Assembly (NCBI RefSeq): GCF_014356525.2
Contig: NC_052505.1
Span: 17,838,885 to 17,902,884, forward strand
Source: Nilaparvata lugens
Lineage: Eukaryota > Arthropoda > Insecta > Hemiptera > Delphacidae
Direction of reading: 5' to 3'
Length of the DNA stretch: 64,000 nucleotides
The translations under genes were made by a program, and so were the position numbers. The stretch's first letter is position 1. Every line of letters begins with the position of its first letter. Under the pieces are notes generated by a model, which was not told the origin of the DNA, did no database searches, and worked only from the letters and a program-made list of their open reading frames with translations. Of the stretch, positions 20,580 through 33,435 are shown piece after piece.

Positions 20580-22017
20580 ATCCACCCTGAAGTTATATTC
20601 AAGTTCTGAAGTTATCATCTTCTCAACATTGGTTTACTATCCTTTATTGGACAAATCAGCTAATACCTCTACCCTCTCTCAAACTCCGCACTGTTGCGAA
20701 GTTCTTTGTAGGGTATGTAGAAATATGATGAACTGGCAGCATATTCGATTCCAATTTATAAGAATTTATTATCAAATCATGAAAATATATTATATTTTTT
20801 GGTGAATGTAATAGGTATGATATTCAAGTTAAAATACTCATTATTATTGAGTATCAACAATTATTAATAATTATATCAGATATACCGCGATAAATTTGAG
20901 TCACTGCTATCTAATATAGAAGGCGAAAAAAGGGAATCTACTTTGAAGAGGCAAGGAAAACAGACAATGTCTATAATTTCCTCTGACTTTGAAACGAAAA
21001 TCTCACTAAAGTCTTTCTGCTGATGTGCTTGATATTCAACAATTTCCACTACTCCTCGCTCTTCTCATTTCTTTCCATCTCCTGATTAATGGCGAATGAG
21101 TGACCGTTATCATATTTTGCAAGTGATGAATAGGACACACCGTAAATAAACCTAAGCAAAAACATTTATCCAATCAATTCCAGATAACATCTATGTATGA
21201 TATCTATACGATATAATAATTATTATATTCGCGTTTCAATTGATCATTATAAACAAGAATCAGCAAGTCATATCACATGAGATATACCGCTAATTTAAAT
21301 CACAGCTATCTAGTAAAGAAGGCGGCCTTCCCTTATCAGGTGTATGCAGACTTGATTTGGAGGTTTTATCATGGAACCTGGGCTCTGACCTATTGAGTAT
21401 GTTTGTTTAAAGAAACATTCTAGTGTCTAGTAGACATCAGTATCTCATTCTTTTTATCAATTATTATCTAATTACTTTTTTCAATCCATTCCATTCAATA
21501 AACATAACTCTAACTTTAATATACTCTGTATCATACATCTCTCTTTATAATTAAAAACAGTGATTGACCCATCAAAAGCATACACACGAGCTACTGTTAA
21601 CTAACATGCTGCGATTGAGTGCTCTCATATGTTCCTCTGAAATAACGCGCGTTTCATGAGATTTTAGTCAGCGTTTGAGCCTCTACTTTAAAACCGTCGA
21701 AGCTGATCAACCTGTCAACACTCTGATATGTGTTTCATTGCCAGTTTAACGAATTGTGTAGATGAATTCCCTCAAAGGGCACCTATTGAATTCCGGATTA
21801 TAAACGATAGATTTTATCAATAGGATCGAAATATTTGTCTGTCAACTCTTTGGCCGGTTTCATTTACATCAACATTCTAGACAAATACTTGAGTAGTTAC
21901 CCATGTGAAAACAGTATAAGTGTTATTTTATCAAGGTTATTTATGATTTTGGTGAGGATGATGTCCACATGAGCAACAGGCTTGTGCATGCGTAATGAAA
22001 GTGATGATTAAGAGACA
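20580..22017. other. No gene seen; short internal duplication
   Basis: AT-rich. The pieces GATATACCGC..AAATTTGAGTCAC..GCTATCTA near 20879 and 21281 resemble each other and suggest an old duplication. No coding evidence. Confidence 0.35.
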
Positions 22018-22150
22018 TTCATTTATTTATTTAATCATTCAGAATTACACAACTTATAGAAAAGTACCACAGGCTCACGCCCAAAACGGATCCAATTCTA
22101 ATTTATAAAAGAATCCAAATTTAGCTAGGCTATGTGTCACGTCAACATTC
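22018..22150 (-). repeat. Non-LTR retroelement 3' tail
   Basis: On the minus strand, GGGCGTGAGCCTGTGGTAC leads to AATAAATAAATGAAT. Same family as 3131-3230 and 22456-22560. Confidence 0.5.
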
Positions 22151-22455
22151 ATCAATTTACACACTCAATTTACAATTCAAAACACACAAAAATCATTTCT
22201 AAATAAAAAAAAATACTTCCAAATGAGTGAACATGAGTGACCCTTCAGCTCCAGGTGGGTTCCAAACCACCGCGAAGCGATTTTCAAACTCACAAAATAA
22301 TGATAATTGATGAGAGTTAAAATCTTACTCAAAGTGGTCACCCGTAAAACGGGTTAGCGGGTGCATGGATCTCAACTATTCTTTGGCTTAATTAGTTAGG
22401 ACTGTTTGAAAGGTTCATCGTTGAGAAACTTGAAGTTGAATCGTATAGGGATTTT

Positions 22456-22560
22456 TCTCATTATTTATTTATTTATTCATATTAGGTAAACAACAGGCAT
22501 TCGTCCAAAACTGCTTTCAACCTAAGACTAATTTGAAATGAACAGTCCAGAGGTATATGT
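22456..22560 (-). repeat. Non-LTR retroelement 3' tail
   Basis: On the minus strand, a GACGAATGCCTGTTGTTTAC block leads to GAATAAATAAATAAATAATG. Third copy of the family. Confidence 0.45.
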
Positions 22561-22607
22561 TGTAGAGTTCATGATCAGATTTACACACTGTTTCAAGTCC
22601 AAAAAAT

Positions 22608-23416
22608 CTGGTGTGGTGCACTCACACTATTTCCTTGCCGTTATGAAAATTTACCAACTGACGCTAGTGTTCCCGCGCATCTCAAGTCTACTTTTCTAAG
22701 ATCTGAGCCAGCTGGTGACAGGACAATAACGCTAGATAGGCTATACGCGAGATCTGCTATCTCTTCATAGTGAATGATATAATAGAATCAACAGTTACCA
22801 ACAATTTGCAATTGACTAATCTTATTTTTTCGAATTTCGAGCTTATTTTCAATTTTAGGTGAAAATGTTACTCAACATTAATTGTAGAGATTTTTATGCT
22901 TAATCTTTTCCACTTGATTTTTTTTTTTGTTTAATTGTATCTGAAGCCTGATAATTGGGTATCTAAAACCAAACTTTGCATAGATGGTGCAGTGCTCCTG
23001 AAATTTTTACAGATATATGAGACTTGTGGAAGTTGATAGAACTTATCAATGACTTTTCTAGGTATGAATTTGATCAGAATCGTTGTAGCCGTTTTATAGA
23101 AAATCGTGAAAAAACCCTGTTTTTGACAACATTTTCGCCACTTTAGCCGCCATCTTGAATTGCGTTCGATCGAAGATGTTCGTGTCGGATCCTTATAGTG
23201 TAAGGACCTTAAGTTCCAAATTTCAAGTCATTCCGTTAATTGGGAGATGAGATATCGTGTACACAGACGCACATACACTCATACACACACACATACAGAC
23301 CAATACCCAAAAACCACTTTTTTGGACTCAGGGGATCTTGAAACGTATAGAAATTTGGAAATTTGGGTACCTTAATTTTTTTCGGAAAGCAATACTTCCC
23401 TTATCTATGGTAATAG
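22608..23416 (+). repeat. Interspersed repeat R1, copy a (about 0.8 kb)
   Basis: Begins TCTGGTGTGGTGCACTCACA, contains GAGCCAGCTGGTGACAG, GTGTCGGATCCTTATAGTGT and an ACACACA-rich patch, and ends in a hairpin-forming stretch (CTTATCTATGGTAATAGGGC then AAGGAAAGTAA). Copies b and c are at 28735-29505 and, inverted, 32487-33118. No ORF; probably a non-autonomous transposon of unassigned class. Confidence 0.65.
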
Positions 23417-23525
23417 GGCAAGGAAAGTAATGAAACGTATAGAAAATATAAAATTAGGGTACCTTAAATTTTTTTTGGAAAGCAATACTTCCCTTACCTA
23501 TGGTGATAGGGCAAGGAAAGTAAAA
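23417..23525 (+). repeat. Tandem duplicate of the R1 3' end
   Basis: GAAACGTATAGAAA through GGTACCTTAAATT to AGGGCAAGGAAAGTAA repeats the last 95-100 bp of copy a directly after it. Confidence 0.65.
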
Positions 23526-25897
23526 ATGTATAAACTAGAATTTTCAATCCATCAGAACAAATTTAATTCCAAATACAAAACCAAACAAGAAACTTCTATC
23601 AAATTTTCTATTAAACTATCTCTTGAAGCCAAAATAAGAATAATGCATATTATATGCATACATAGGCATAGAAACGTACATACCTGGACAAAATGTGATT
23701 GGTAAATCGACGAAATTCATCTTTCTATTACAATATCAGAATAAATTTAGGTGTAATGATGTCTTAAGTATTGACTAAGCTGAAAACGTCATTGTAATCC
23801 TGCAGAATTAGATGAAATAGCGAGTTCTACAACTCAGAGGGCTCACTAGTAGTATTCTAGATTATGAACAAAGAATAGACTTCCATCAATGAGTTGGATC
23901 AATATGGATTTCGTGAATTACAAAAATGATAGACTATCAATAAGCTTGATGAATATTTAGTGGGAGCTTTTCGGTGATGGGTTTTTATGACAGGTTTGAA
24001 CTGTTGATTGATGAGTTGTTTGCATTTGCAGCTCGTTTCTGTTGGTTAAATAGATGAATGAAGTAACGAGTATTTGTCCGTGATAAACACTTCTCACGCA
24101 AATATTGATTGGTGCTCGAGAAAGGCTATTGATCAGGTCGGTCGAATGTAGAACTGAGGGAAAATTACAAGTTGGTTTCTTGTCTCTTCCATAACGTGTT
24201 AAAATGGGAAGGATATTCGGGATTCTTCAACATTCTTTTTCAAGAATGGAATTAAATGTTTGGATTTGTAAATATTAAAACAAATTGGCAGTTATCTGCT
24301 TGAATACTGTTTTTCATATAGATTCAAGAGCAGAGCAATTCAAATATGATTTGATCTTTAAAGGTGCTTTTCCATTTGTGCGTAAACTTCCACAGTCGAC
24401 GACGACAAGCATTGTTGACATTCATATTGTCCAAATTTCAAGTGTGCTAAAACAGCTGTCCGAATAACTTTTCATCATTAATTTGTGATCATTATTCAAA
24501 AATGAAAACAATTTTAATTGTATCAACATATTGCCATTTAAAAGAATAAAAAAGTATAAACTCAAACTCACCCATTAAAACATAATTGAACATAATATTT
24601 TAGGTTATTTAGACGAATTGAAATCCACCCAATCTGAGATCCTCACCCTGTCGTGGTCGACGACAGCATTCACGCACAAACGAAAACCCACCTTAACTCC
24701 GAATAATAACTCAATAGACTTCTTCGATTCATGCTTTTTTAATTCATTGGATAGTTTTATTCTTAGTTATTTAAACTAAATGTTCAGGCCTGCATGTATT
24801 TTGATCTGCACGGATGAAACAATTGAATAATAAAAGATTTGTGAAATAATGTTCTCTTATTTTCTTGAAAAAAATATAAATAAATCAGATTGGAGATCTG
24901 ATCATTTTCATTCATTTTCCCACTGTTCATCATCTCTCAATGACTATAGTCATTCATTTAGTTCAAATTCATCCAACCAACAAGATATTTTTGTGAGGAA
25001 ATCAGTATTGCTGTACTCTGATTGGTTGGATATAGATTAGATGATTCCTCCTTTACTCAACTCCCATTTGCTGTTGTCGTGACAACAGAGTTGCAGCTCT
25101 CTTATTGGTCGGTTTGTAATTGGTTAATACCCCAAAATAATCAGGTGGATTCCCATTGGCTGCCGTCTTGACAGAGAACCCCACTCTCTCATTTGCTAGA
25201 TTGTGATTGGCTAACTTTATTCTCTCATTCTCAACTCTGACGCTATTGGAACACTGGTTGGGTAACATAAAGATAGTTACCAGCTACAAGGATAGTTACT
25301 GAAATTCAATATAATTATTCAATTGAGATGATTTGGAAGTGGAATTATCATGCGATAAGTTAAATGAGATTATAATAATGATCTGGAAGTTGAGGATATG
25401 CTGAAACAATATCATTCGAACGGACGATTGTTTAGATACGTCATAACTAAAAATCTACAACTTACATCCTAATTTATTTATAACAGAGTTGAAGTTGAGT
25501 ATGTGCTTTCAAGTAAGCATGTCATCCACACTATTTTTTGGATGCTAGTTAACTACTGATAGTCTACAAAACATCTTTATATAATATTACTGAACTATGT
25601 TTCCCTTAAGTAGAAACACAAAAATGGAGATTTACAGAATGCTCATAAGAATAATCAACTTCATATTATAAATTATATTTTCGAACTCTTCATACGCTAG
25701 ATTCAAGTTTATATATTACATCCCTGATTAAGCTGATTTACGACTCACACTGGCGCACAAGGAATCTTCCTTTTGCCGGTGTTTTTGCCTCACCTACTGT
25801 ACTTATGCATGTGATCATAAATTGAATCTTCATTTTAAAACTATTGTTTGTAATGTAAAGGATATCATTTCGTTATTATATCTAATTAAATAAATGT
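23526..25897. other. No gene seen; CCAAT-rich patch at 25040-25260
   Basis: AT-rich with scattered short ORFs. Between 25040 and 25260 there are five CCAAT/ATTGG motifs (for example ATTGGTCGG, CCCATTGGCTG, GATTGGCTA), a density that could belong to a promoter, but no gene starts nearby. Confidence 0.3.
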
Positions 25898-25901
25898 ATG
25901 T

Positions 25902-27453
25902 TATCACGTACACCCTGAGAAGCTTCAGAGGTGGGTGATTGATACCCAGGTGTTGCTCCTGGATGACTTCGCTCAGTCGTAATGTGGGCGGGGAAAGGAG
26001 GCAAGTCGAAGTTCCTCTTCCTTCTTCTTTGTGCCTCAGTTGGCGTGAACAGCACCTCCTGGTGCTTCTGATGGCGTGAAGGTCGCTCTCTTCTCTGATG
26101 ACACCACTTTGATGTAATTTTGTATCGGCCTTACGGCCTCGGTTCCGCTCCAATGAAGTAGGAAAAGGAAGGACAGACAGGATAGGGACGGCAGACAACG
26201 GTCCGCTGTGCCCTGGGGAGAAGGAAGAATAGGGACGGCAGACAACGGTCCGCTGTGCCCTGGGGAGATGGGAAGATAGGGACGGCAGACAACGGTCCGC
26301 TGTGCCCTGGGGAGAAGGAAGAATAGGGACGGCAGACAACGGTCCGCTGTGCCCTGGGGAAATGGGAGGACAGGGACGGCAGACAACGGTCCGCTGTGCC
26401 CTAGGGAGATGGGAGGACAGGGACGGCAGACAACGGTCCGCTGTGCCCTGGGGGAATGGAAGGTCAGGGACGGCAGACAACGGTCCGCTGTGCCCTGGGG
26501 GAATGGGAGGTCAGGGACGGCAGACAACGGTCCGCTGTGCCCTAGGGAGATGGGAGGTCAGGGACGGCAGACAACGGTCCGCTGTGCCCTAGGGAGATGG
26601 GAGGACAGGGACGGCAGACAACGGTCCGCTGTGCCCTCGGGGAATGGAAGGTCAGGGACGGCAGACAACGGTCCGCTGTGCCCTGGGGAAATGGGAGGTC
26701 AGGGACGGCAGACAACGGTCCGCTGTGCCCTAGGGAGATGGGAGGTCAGGGACGGCAGACAACGGTCCGCTGTGCCCTAGGGAGATGGGAGGACAGGGAC
26801 GGCAGACAACGGTCCGCTGTGCCCTCGGGGAATGGAAGGTCAGGGACGGCAGACAACGGTCCGCTGTGCCCTGGGGAAATGGGAGGTCAGGGACGGCAGA
26901 CAACGGTCCGCTGTGCCTGGGGAAATGGGAGGACAGGGACGGCAGACAACGGTCCGCTGTGCCCTAGGGAGATGGGAGGACAGGGACGGCAGACAACGGT
27001 CCGCTGTGCCCTAGGTAGATGGGAGGACAGGGACGGCAGACAACGGTCCGCTGTGCCCTAGGTAGATGGGAGGACAGGGACGGCAGACAACGGTCCGCTG
27101 TGCCCTAGGGAGATGGGAGGTTAGGGACGTACGGCAGCCAACGGGCCGCTTACCAGGGCAGGAGGTCGGGGACGTACGGCAGCCAACGGGCCGCTGTACC
27201 AGGAGCAGGAAGGTTGTGAGCGGAATGCTCTGGTCTGGGGCTCGTCCGGCCTTTGAATACTCCCCCAAAGTGGAGGGGATGGAGTTGTGTCGCCGCCAGA
27301 GGCAGTGGAAATCGTCTCAATGCGCGGAAGATGGTGCGCCATCGGTACCTTCCTTATCTCCGCGGTCGGCTAGCGTTGCTGATAGCCGAGCGTCTTTCTT
27401 CAATATTATTAATTATTTAACAATATTTTCCGTCACAATTTCACTTTGTGACA
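25902..27453 (-). mobile_element. Solo LTR of the Gypsy-type element
   Basis: Reads TGTCACAAAGTGAAATTGTG to ACGTGATA on the minus strand and is flanked by ATGT on both sides (25898-25901 and 27454-27457), so it arose by LTR-LTR recombination after a normal insertion. It holds about 20 minisatellite units (26185-27115). The TATA box has decayed to TATTCAAA, and an extra GTACGGCAGCCAACGGGCCG pair sits at 27127-27192. More diverged than the two LTRs at 8.4 and 12.4 kb, so older. Confidence 0.9.
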
Positions 27454-27556
27454 ATGTATCTTGGTTTAAGTGCAGTAGCATATACTTATATTTTTTTTTT
27501 TTTTGTAAAGCTTTTTTGTATTTTGTTTTTGGCAAATAAATAAATAAATAAAGACC

Positions 27557-27981
27557 AGTTGTCACATATGGATGTGAAGCATGGACGGTCCTGCAAGAAG
27601 ACAGCAAAGCGTTACTGGTGTTTGAGAGAAAGATGGTGAGGAGGATCTACGGTCCAGTACATGAGAATGGTGCATGGAGAATAAGAAAGAATGCCGAAAT
27701 AGAAGCCATCCTGCAAGGTAGAAATATTCTCCGGTTCGTCTAGGCAAGAATAATAGGGTTGTTTGGACATGTTGAAAGAATGGCCAATGAACAAATGCGA
27801 AAAGGAATGCTATATAAGAAACTGGAAGCTGTAAGAAAAAGAAGGAGGCCGTGGGTTCGATGGATGCAGGATGTGGAGAGAGACTTGAGAGCGATTGGAG
27901 TGAGAGGTTGAAGGCGAAAGGCAGCAGACAGAGACGCTTGGAGGCAGATTGTGGAGGAAGCCAAAGCCCACATCAGGCTGT
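27557..27981 (+). pseudogene. RTE-like LINE C-terminal relic
   Basis: Translates as TYGCEAWTVLQEDSKALLVF, ERKMVRRIYGPVHENGAWRI, GLFGHVERMANEQMRKGMLY and RRRPWVRWMQDVERDLRAIG, typical of the C-terminal end of non-LTR pol proteins with an RPWVRW basic patch. Two in-frame stops (after RFV and after VRG) disable it. It is preceded by (AAAT)n AAAG, the tail of another element. 5'-truncated. Confidence 0.8.
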
Positions 27982-28734
27982 AGCGCCAGGATAAGTAAGA
28001 AAGTAAGTATGTTTCCCCTAAGAATGTCCAAAAACTCTCAAGAGTGTTCTTAAGAATAGTTTACCAAAATGGAATTCCACTCATTCATTATTCAGTATCA
28101 TTTACATTTTTTGTAATCATTTTGAATGCAGATTCGTTGGCGTGTCCACTTGAAAGGAAATGGAAACGTGTCAGACAGGCGTCTCTTTTTATATCCTTCT
28201 TCTTGTTCTTCCTCTTCATTCAATGATGAAAGCACGATATCTGGATGTCAGGTATTCCCAGACTGAGTCAAATGGACATGCAATACCTTCAGAGAAAAGT
28301 ACTTATCACCATTCATGAATAATCATAAACAATCAAAAATGAATTATTCTTTAATTCCATTTTCTTTATCATTACAGGTTCACAACCAAAGTATCACATT
28401 GCCATCAAATCTTTACAGAATATGATGATTGTTTGTATAATCAATCATATATATTGGAATATAAAACATGGAAATGATTGACCGAGCGAAGTGAGGTCTA
28501 AGATTCAAGTCGACGGTTTGGCATTTCTCTTAATGTTTAAATGTTTGAATGTTTAAAAGTTCATATGTTGCGCATTTACGGCGAAACACGTTAATAGATT
28601 TTCATGAAATTTGACAGGTATGTTCCTTTCTTAATTGCGCGTCGACAAGGTTTTCGGAAATTTTGCATTTCAAGGATAATATAAAAGGAAAAAGGAGCCT
28701 CCTTCATTAAAGGAGCCTCCAATATTAAAGTAAA

Positions 28735-29505
28735 AATTTGGTGTGGCGCACTCACACAACATTCCTTGCCGTTATGAAAATTGATCACCTGACGCTAATG
28801 TTCCCGCGCATCTCAAGTCTACTATTCAAAGATTTGAGCCAGCTGGTGACAGGGTAATAACGCTGGAGACACACAAGGTCTGCTATCTCTTCATAGTGAA
28901 TGATTTAATAGGATCAACAGTAGCCAACAGTTTACAATATTGGATAATCACATTTTCTCGAACTACGAGCTTATTTTCAATTTTAGGTGAAAATGTTACT
29001 GGACATTAATTGTAGAGAATTCTCATGCTCAATCTTTTCTACTCAAATTTTTTCGTTTAAATAGTATCTGAAGCCTGATAATTGGGAATCTAAAGTCAAA
29101 CTTTGCATAGATGGGGCGAATCAATGACTATTTTAGGTATAAATTTGATCAAAATCATTGGAGCCATTTTCGAGAAAATCGCGAAAAACCCTAATTTTGA
29201 CAACATTTTCGCCATTTTAGCCGGCATCTTGAATTGCATTTGATTGGAATTGTTCGTGTCGGATCCTTATAGTGTAAGGACCTTAAGCTCCAAATTTCAA
29301 GTCATTTCGTTAATTGGGAAATGAGATATCGTGTACACAGACACACATACATAAACACACACATAAACAGACCAATACCCAAAAACCACTTTTTTAGACT
29401 CAGGGGATCTTGAAACGTATAGAAATTCAGAAATTGGGGTACCTCAAGTTCTTTGGAAAGCAATATTTTCCTTACCCATGGTAATAGGACAAGGAAAGTA
29501 AAAAT
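28735..29505 (+). repeat. Interspersed repeat R1, copy b
   Basis: Begins TTTGGTGTGGCGCACTCACA and ends AATAGGACAAGGAAAGTAA, collinear with copy a at 22608 but lacking a short stretch near 29118. No coding potential. Confidence 0.65.
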
Positions 29506-30674
29506 TAGTTCCAATTATACCATAGCCTACTATAGATATATTTATCTAAAGTAAGCCATGATTATACCCATTGTATAGCCCACTTGATGTTTTGAAGGAG
29601 TTGATTAAAGTTTCTTTACAGATTGAGAATATAATAGAGGCAGTAAGTAGTACGCTCGGTATTCAGATGAAAATAGTTCTTCTATATACCGTGGTAGTAC
29701 GTATATTTTCTCTATGATTACTGGCATTTTATGGTTGTAACGAAAATGATATCCTGAAAAGCCCTTTCTTCCATTCCGTATTGTAGAAAAATTGTAGTTT
29801 TCTCTCATTCGTTATTGTAGAAAAATCAAGTTTATTTCGGGATTTTACTTAGTTTGGACATGATAAGAAAACAAAGAGAAGATTCCATTAATACACACAT
29901 CCCGTGACGATGTAAACATGTGACGTAGGCCTACACTGCTCTTAAGAAAGGGATTTACATGACAGAAAGGGGCTGAATATGAGAAGATCGGTTGTAGGCC
30001 TAAAACCTTAAGTAGTCTATCCTGATCCTCCTCCAAACTCCCACCCACCCACAAGCCCATCTCGAGTTTCAAGGTTAGCTGAGTAAGAGCTTCAGCATAA
30101 ACACGACTTGACACTCCATTTTCTATCCCAAAACAACACTCAAGTCCTAGACAGCTACTTAGAACTTGAAGTATTTACTTCAGGAAGCTGAGGATTACTT
30201 GACGTTTCAATAAAAGATAGTTCATTTATCACTCATGCATTTCTAGAACATATTAATTAATTTATAAAAACGTAATTTTACCTATTTTATTAATTTTTCA
30301 CGAATTCTCCGTACTAAAGCATCAGCCTACAATGAGGAAGTTAGAGAAATTATGAATTGAACGAACATCTAAAGTGGTATCTAAGATTGAAAAGCCTGAA
30401 TACAGAAACCCCGTACTCTCGTTGGATGGATGACCGTTTGTTGGCCAGTTGCAAAACATAGCAGCAAACTTATCACATTGTAGTAAAGATTTGGATGATT
30501 TTAATGAATTAGAATGAGAAAAGAGATCAGTCAAGAAAGCTATGACTACAAAACTGCAAGTTCTCCTTGCGAATTTCAACAACATAATTCAAATTTTTGC
30601 TACGCAATTCATTATTCTGTTTCACTTATGGAACACTCAACAATTTTAGCAATATCAACTAATTCTAGATTAGG
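29506..30674. other. No gene seen
   Basis: AT-rich; ORFs such as 29845-30114 and 30322-30585 have no domains and no splice-site support. Confidence 0.35.
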
Positions 30675-30679
30675 TAGAA

Positions 30680-30958
30680 CCATAGAGAAACAATAGCTTA
30701 AATAGATATCCTATGGTATAGGGCGTTTATGTCGCAACTTTTACTGTTATCTCAAGCCGATATAGTCAATGTAGTTCTTTCCCGTGAAGCTTTATGACGC
30801 TGGTAGTCTCTCATATTGTGCCGTTCATAAACTCTTACCCGGTCAAAACAGTAAAAATAGACAATAATCGACAGTAATCTTCTTGAGATAACAGTAAAAG
30901 TTGCGACATAAACGCCCTATACCATGGGATATCTACTTATGCTATTGTTTCTCCATGG
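30680..30958. mobile_element. MITE with about 90-bp inverted repeats
   Basis: Left end CCATAGAGAAACAATAGC, right end (reverse) CCATGGAGAAACAATAGC. The arms continue through GGTATAGGGCGTTTATGTCG to ATAACAGT/ATCTCAAG, identical over the inner 42 bp (about 30715-30756 against 30882-30923). TAGAA on both sides (30675-30679 and 30959-30963) looks like a 5-bp target duplication. Superfamily not assigned. Confidence 0.75.
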
Positions 30959-31056
30959 TAGAACTATTCCAGGAGAAAAATAATGCATTATTGAGTTAAA
31001 GTACTGCGTTTATCCTATTCACTTTTTTCTGTTCATAGTGTTGATCGTTGATGATG

Positions 31057-31192
31057 CTATGTTAACAATGAGATTTGAATTATATTTCCGATCAACACTA
31101 ATACATTTTCCAGAATAACTGAAAAATGCTATGTTAACAATGAGATTTGAATTACATTTCCGATCAACACTAAAACATTTTTCAGGACAACC
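31057..31192 (+). repeat. 68-bp tandem duplication
   Basis: GCTATGTTAACAATGAGATT through CCGATCAACACTAA to an ACATTTTTCAG-type end occurs twice in a row with few differences. Confidence 0.75.
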
Positions 31193-31302
31193 AAAGATCA
31201 AATAATCCTTAATGAAGTTTTAGACATAGAAAATTTATAATTTCATTCTGAATTCAGTTTTGAGTAGAAGTGAGATTCCAGTGACGTGTTCAGTGTTCCT
31301 AG

Positions 31303-31424
31303 CATCATTAACAAGAATTATTTGGCTCCTGTTGTAAACAGGCCGTGCGGAATTTGCGAGAAAAACTTCAATGCAAAGAAATCTCTCAGAATAGAATCAG
31401 CTTCTGTTTACAAATTAGCAGGAG
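31303..31424 (+). other. Possible zinc-finger exon (122 nt)
   Basis: An open stretch bounded by a TTCCTAG acceptor-like site and a strong GGAG|GTGAGT donor-like site. It reads IINKNYLAPVVNRPCGICEK then NFNAKKSLRIESAS; the C-x2-C-x4-F-x5-L pattern matches the first half of a C2H2 finger, but no zinc-binding His follows within the exon. It could be an exon of a BTB/zinc-finger gene whose second half lies in the next exon, a decayed exon, or chance. No adjoining exons identified. Confidence 0.25.
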
Positions 31425-31931
31425 GTGAGTGTGCTCAACAAAGGTGAGCTAGTCTTCTATTTATGCGGAAGTCTAGTCAGATTACTAAGATTTATGTAAA
31501 CTTTTGTTGAAAAATGTTCACAGTGAACATCAGTCTGGGTCTAGAGAATATCTAGTGAAGCAAAATGGATATATTGACTAACTAAATGCATGAAAATTAA
31601 AATTGATGAAATGTTTGAGAGATTCTGGCAGCGCAGCTCATTAATCTAAATGCATTTTTCGAGAATAGATGGTGAAGTTAAAGGGTTCAAGGAGTTATAG
31701 AATATGTAACACAAAAGAGGATGAATTATTTGAAAAGATAAATAAGAATTGGAAAGAAGTGAATTCCTTAATCTAATATCATTGGTCCGTGGATGAGATA
31801 GCTCTCAAATTTATGTTTTAATAGGATATAATGCGTTTGAATATAATTATGTGAAATTTCTATGGAATGGATAAGTTGAGATATTTTAGATCATCTATGA
31901 TTTATCAGGATATCATGCAAGATTAATAAAT

Positions 31932-32068
31932 AATTGAATAAAAACACACAAGTTGACTCTCACATTTTCAGTCAACTTGAAAATGTGACCGGTGTGGTCA
32001 CAAAACCATGTTCGTGTACCGAATAAAACTGTGTAGAATTTGACAACATATGTGTGTTTTTATTCAAT
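31932..32068. repeat. Small inverted-repeat element (137 bp)
   Basis: Ends ATTGAATAAAAACACACA and TGTGTGTTTTTATTCAAT are exact inverted repeats. The interior has a second dyad (AGTTGACTCTCACATTTTCA against TGAAAATGTGACC). MITE-like. Confidence 0.65.
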
Positions 32069-32486
32069 AATGGAACAGTTCTACAATATTTACAATGACT
32101 CAGTCGAATAAATAAATGAGCTCACATCCCCTGGGAATCATTTGCAAAAGAAAAGATTATACTTTTCAATCTTAGAAATCCTGTTGTACAAGGAAGAGGG
32201 TGTAATATATTGTGAGGCGAAAAAGTGTGTGATATTGACTATTGAGAAAACTAGTTCTAGATTACAAAATATTGAGCGTGAGTATCAAAACATTATACAT
32301 TTTGTTCAGTATGTTTTACTAGTGGTTCTGTGAACAGTAGACCTCACGCAGTATTCTCATCAACAAGTACTTGATTGAAACTATAGACCTTATGGAAATA
32401 CAGCAATAGACTGGCTTCTCCACACATTTCTGTGTAATCACTTGTCAGCTGATTTATGATGAATAATTCTATAGTCTGATTTTTAC

Positions 32487-33118
32487 TTTCCTTGCCCTAT
32501 TACCATAGGTAAGGAAAGTATTGCTTTCCGAAAAAAATTAAGGTACCCCAATTTCTAAATTTCTATACGTTCCAAGGTCTCCTGAGTCCGACTTCAGATA
32601 CAGTTTAAACAAAAGTGGAAAAGATTGAGCATGAATATCTCTACAACTCATGTTAAGTAACATTTTTACCTAAAACTGGAAATAAGCTCGAAATTCGAGA
32701 AAATGTTATTATTCAATTGCAAACTGTTGGCAATTAAATAGTTGATTCTATTAAATCATTCACTATGAGCATGAAAATCTCTTTCAAAAAATGTTTATAA
32801 AAATTTCTTCCATGAAAAGAATGAGCATGAAAATCTCTACAATTTATGTTCAGTAACATTTTCACCTAAAATTGGAAATAAGCTCGAAATTCGAGAAAAT
32901 GTGATTATTCAATTGCAAACTGTTGGCAACTGTTGATTCTAATAAATCATTCACTATGAAGAGATAGCAGACCTCGAGTGTCTCAAGCGTTATTGTCCTG
33001 TCACCAGCTGGCTCATATCTTCGAATAGTAGTTTTGAGATGAGCGTGAACACTAGCGTCAGGTAATCAATTTTCATAACGGCAAGGGAAGTTGTGTGAGT
33101 GTGCCACACAAGATTTTT
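32487..33118 (-). repeat. Interspersed repeat R1, copy c
   Basis: Inverted relative to copies a and b: starts ACTTTCCTTGCCCTATTACC on the plus strand and ends AGTGTGCCACACAAGATTTT. It contains an internal duplication of AGCATGAAAATCTCT..AACATTTTTACCTAAAA-type sequence at about 32626 and 32821. Lacks the GTGTCGGATCC part. Confidence 0.6.
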
Positions 33119-33207
33119 TGTTTTCTTATTCTGTATTGAGAATTGAACAGCTGATTATAAATAATATATTGGACCATATTGTAGATGTAGACTGTTATTA
33201 TAGACCA

Positions 33208-33430
33208 TCTATATAATAAGAGAGAGTAGGGTTGTGTTTGTTCGTGTGTTCGTTTGTTCGTTTGTTCGCATCAAAACATGTCAACTTGTGGATTGCATAT
33301 CGGAAAAACAGGAATGATTTAGATCTCCAAACTTTGAACATAGATTCTAAACATATCAATCTCGTGCACCTGGAAGCCCAAATATCGATTTCCCTTCTAG
33401 ATTTTCCAGAATTGATGTTCAAACTTCATT
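33208..33430 (+). mobile_element. Helitron-like H2 5' end fragment
   Basis: A|TCTATATAATAAGAGAG start and the following 200 bp match 1310-1510 closely. It has an extra GTTCGTTT unit and stops near 33430, where a different Helitron-like 5' region begins. Confidence 0.6.
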
Positions 33431-33435
33431 AATAT

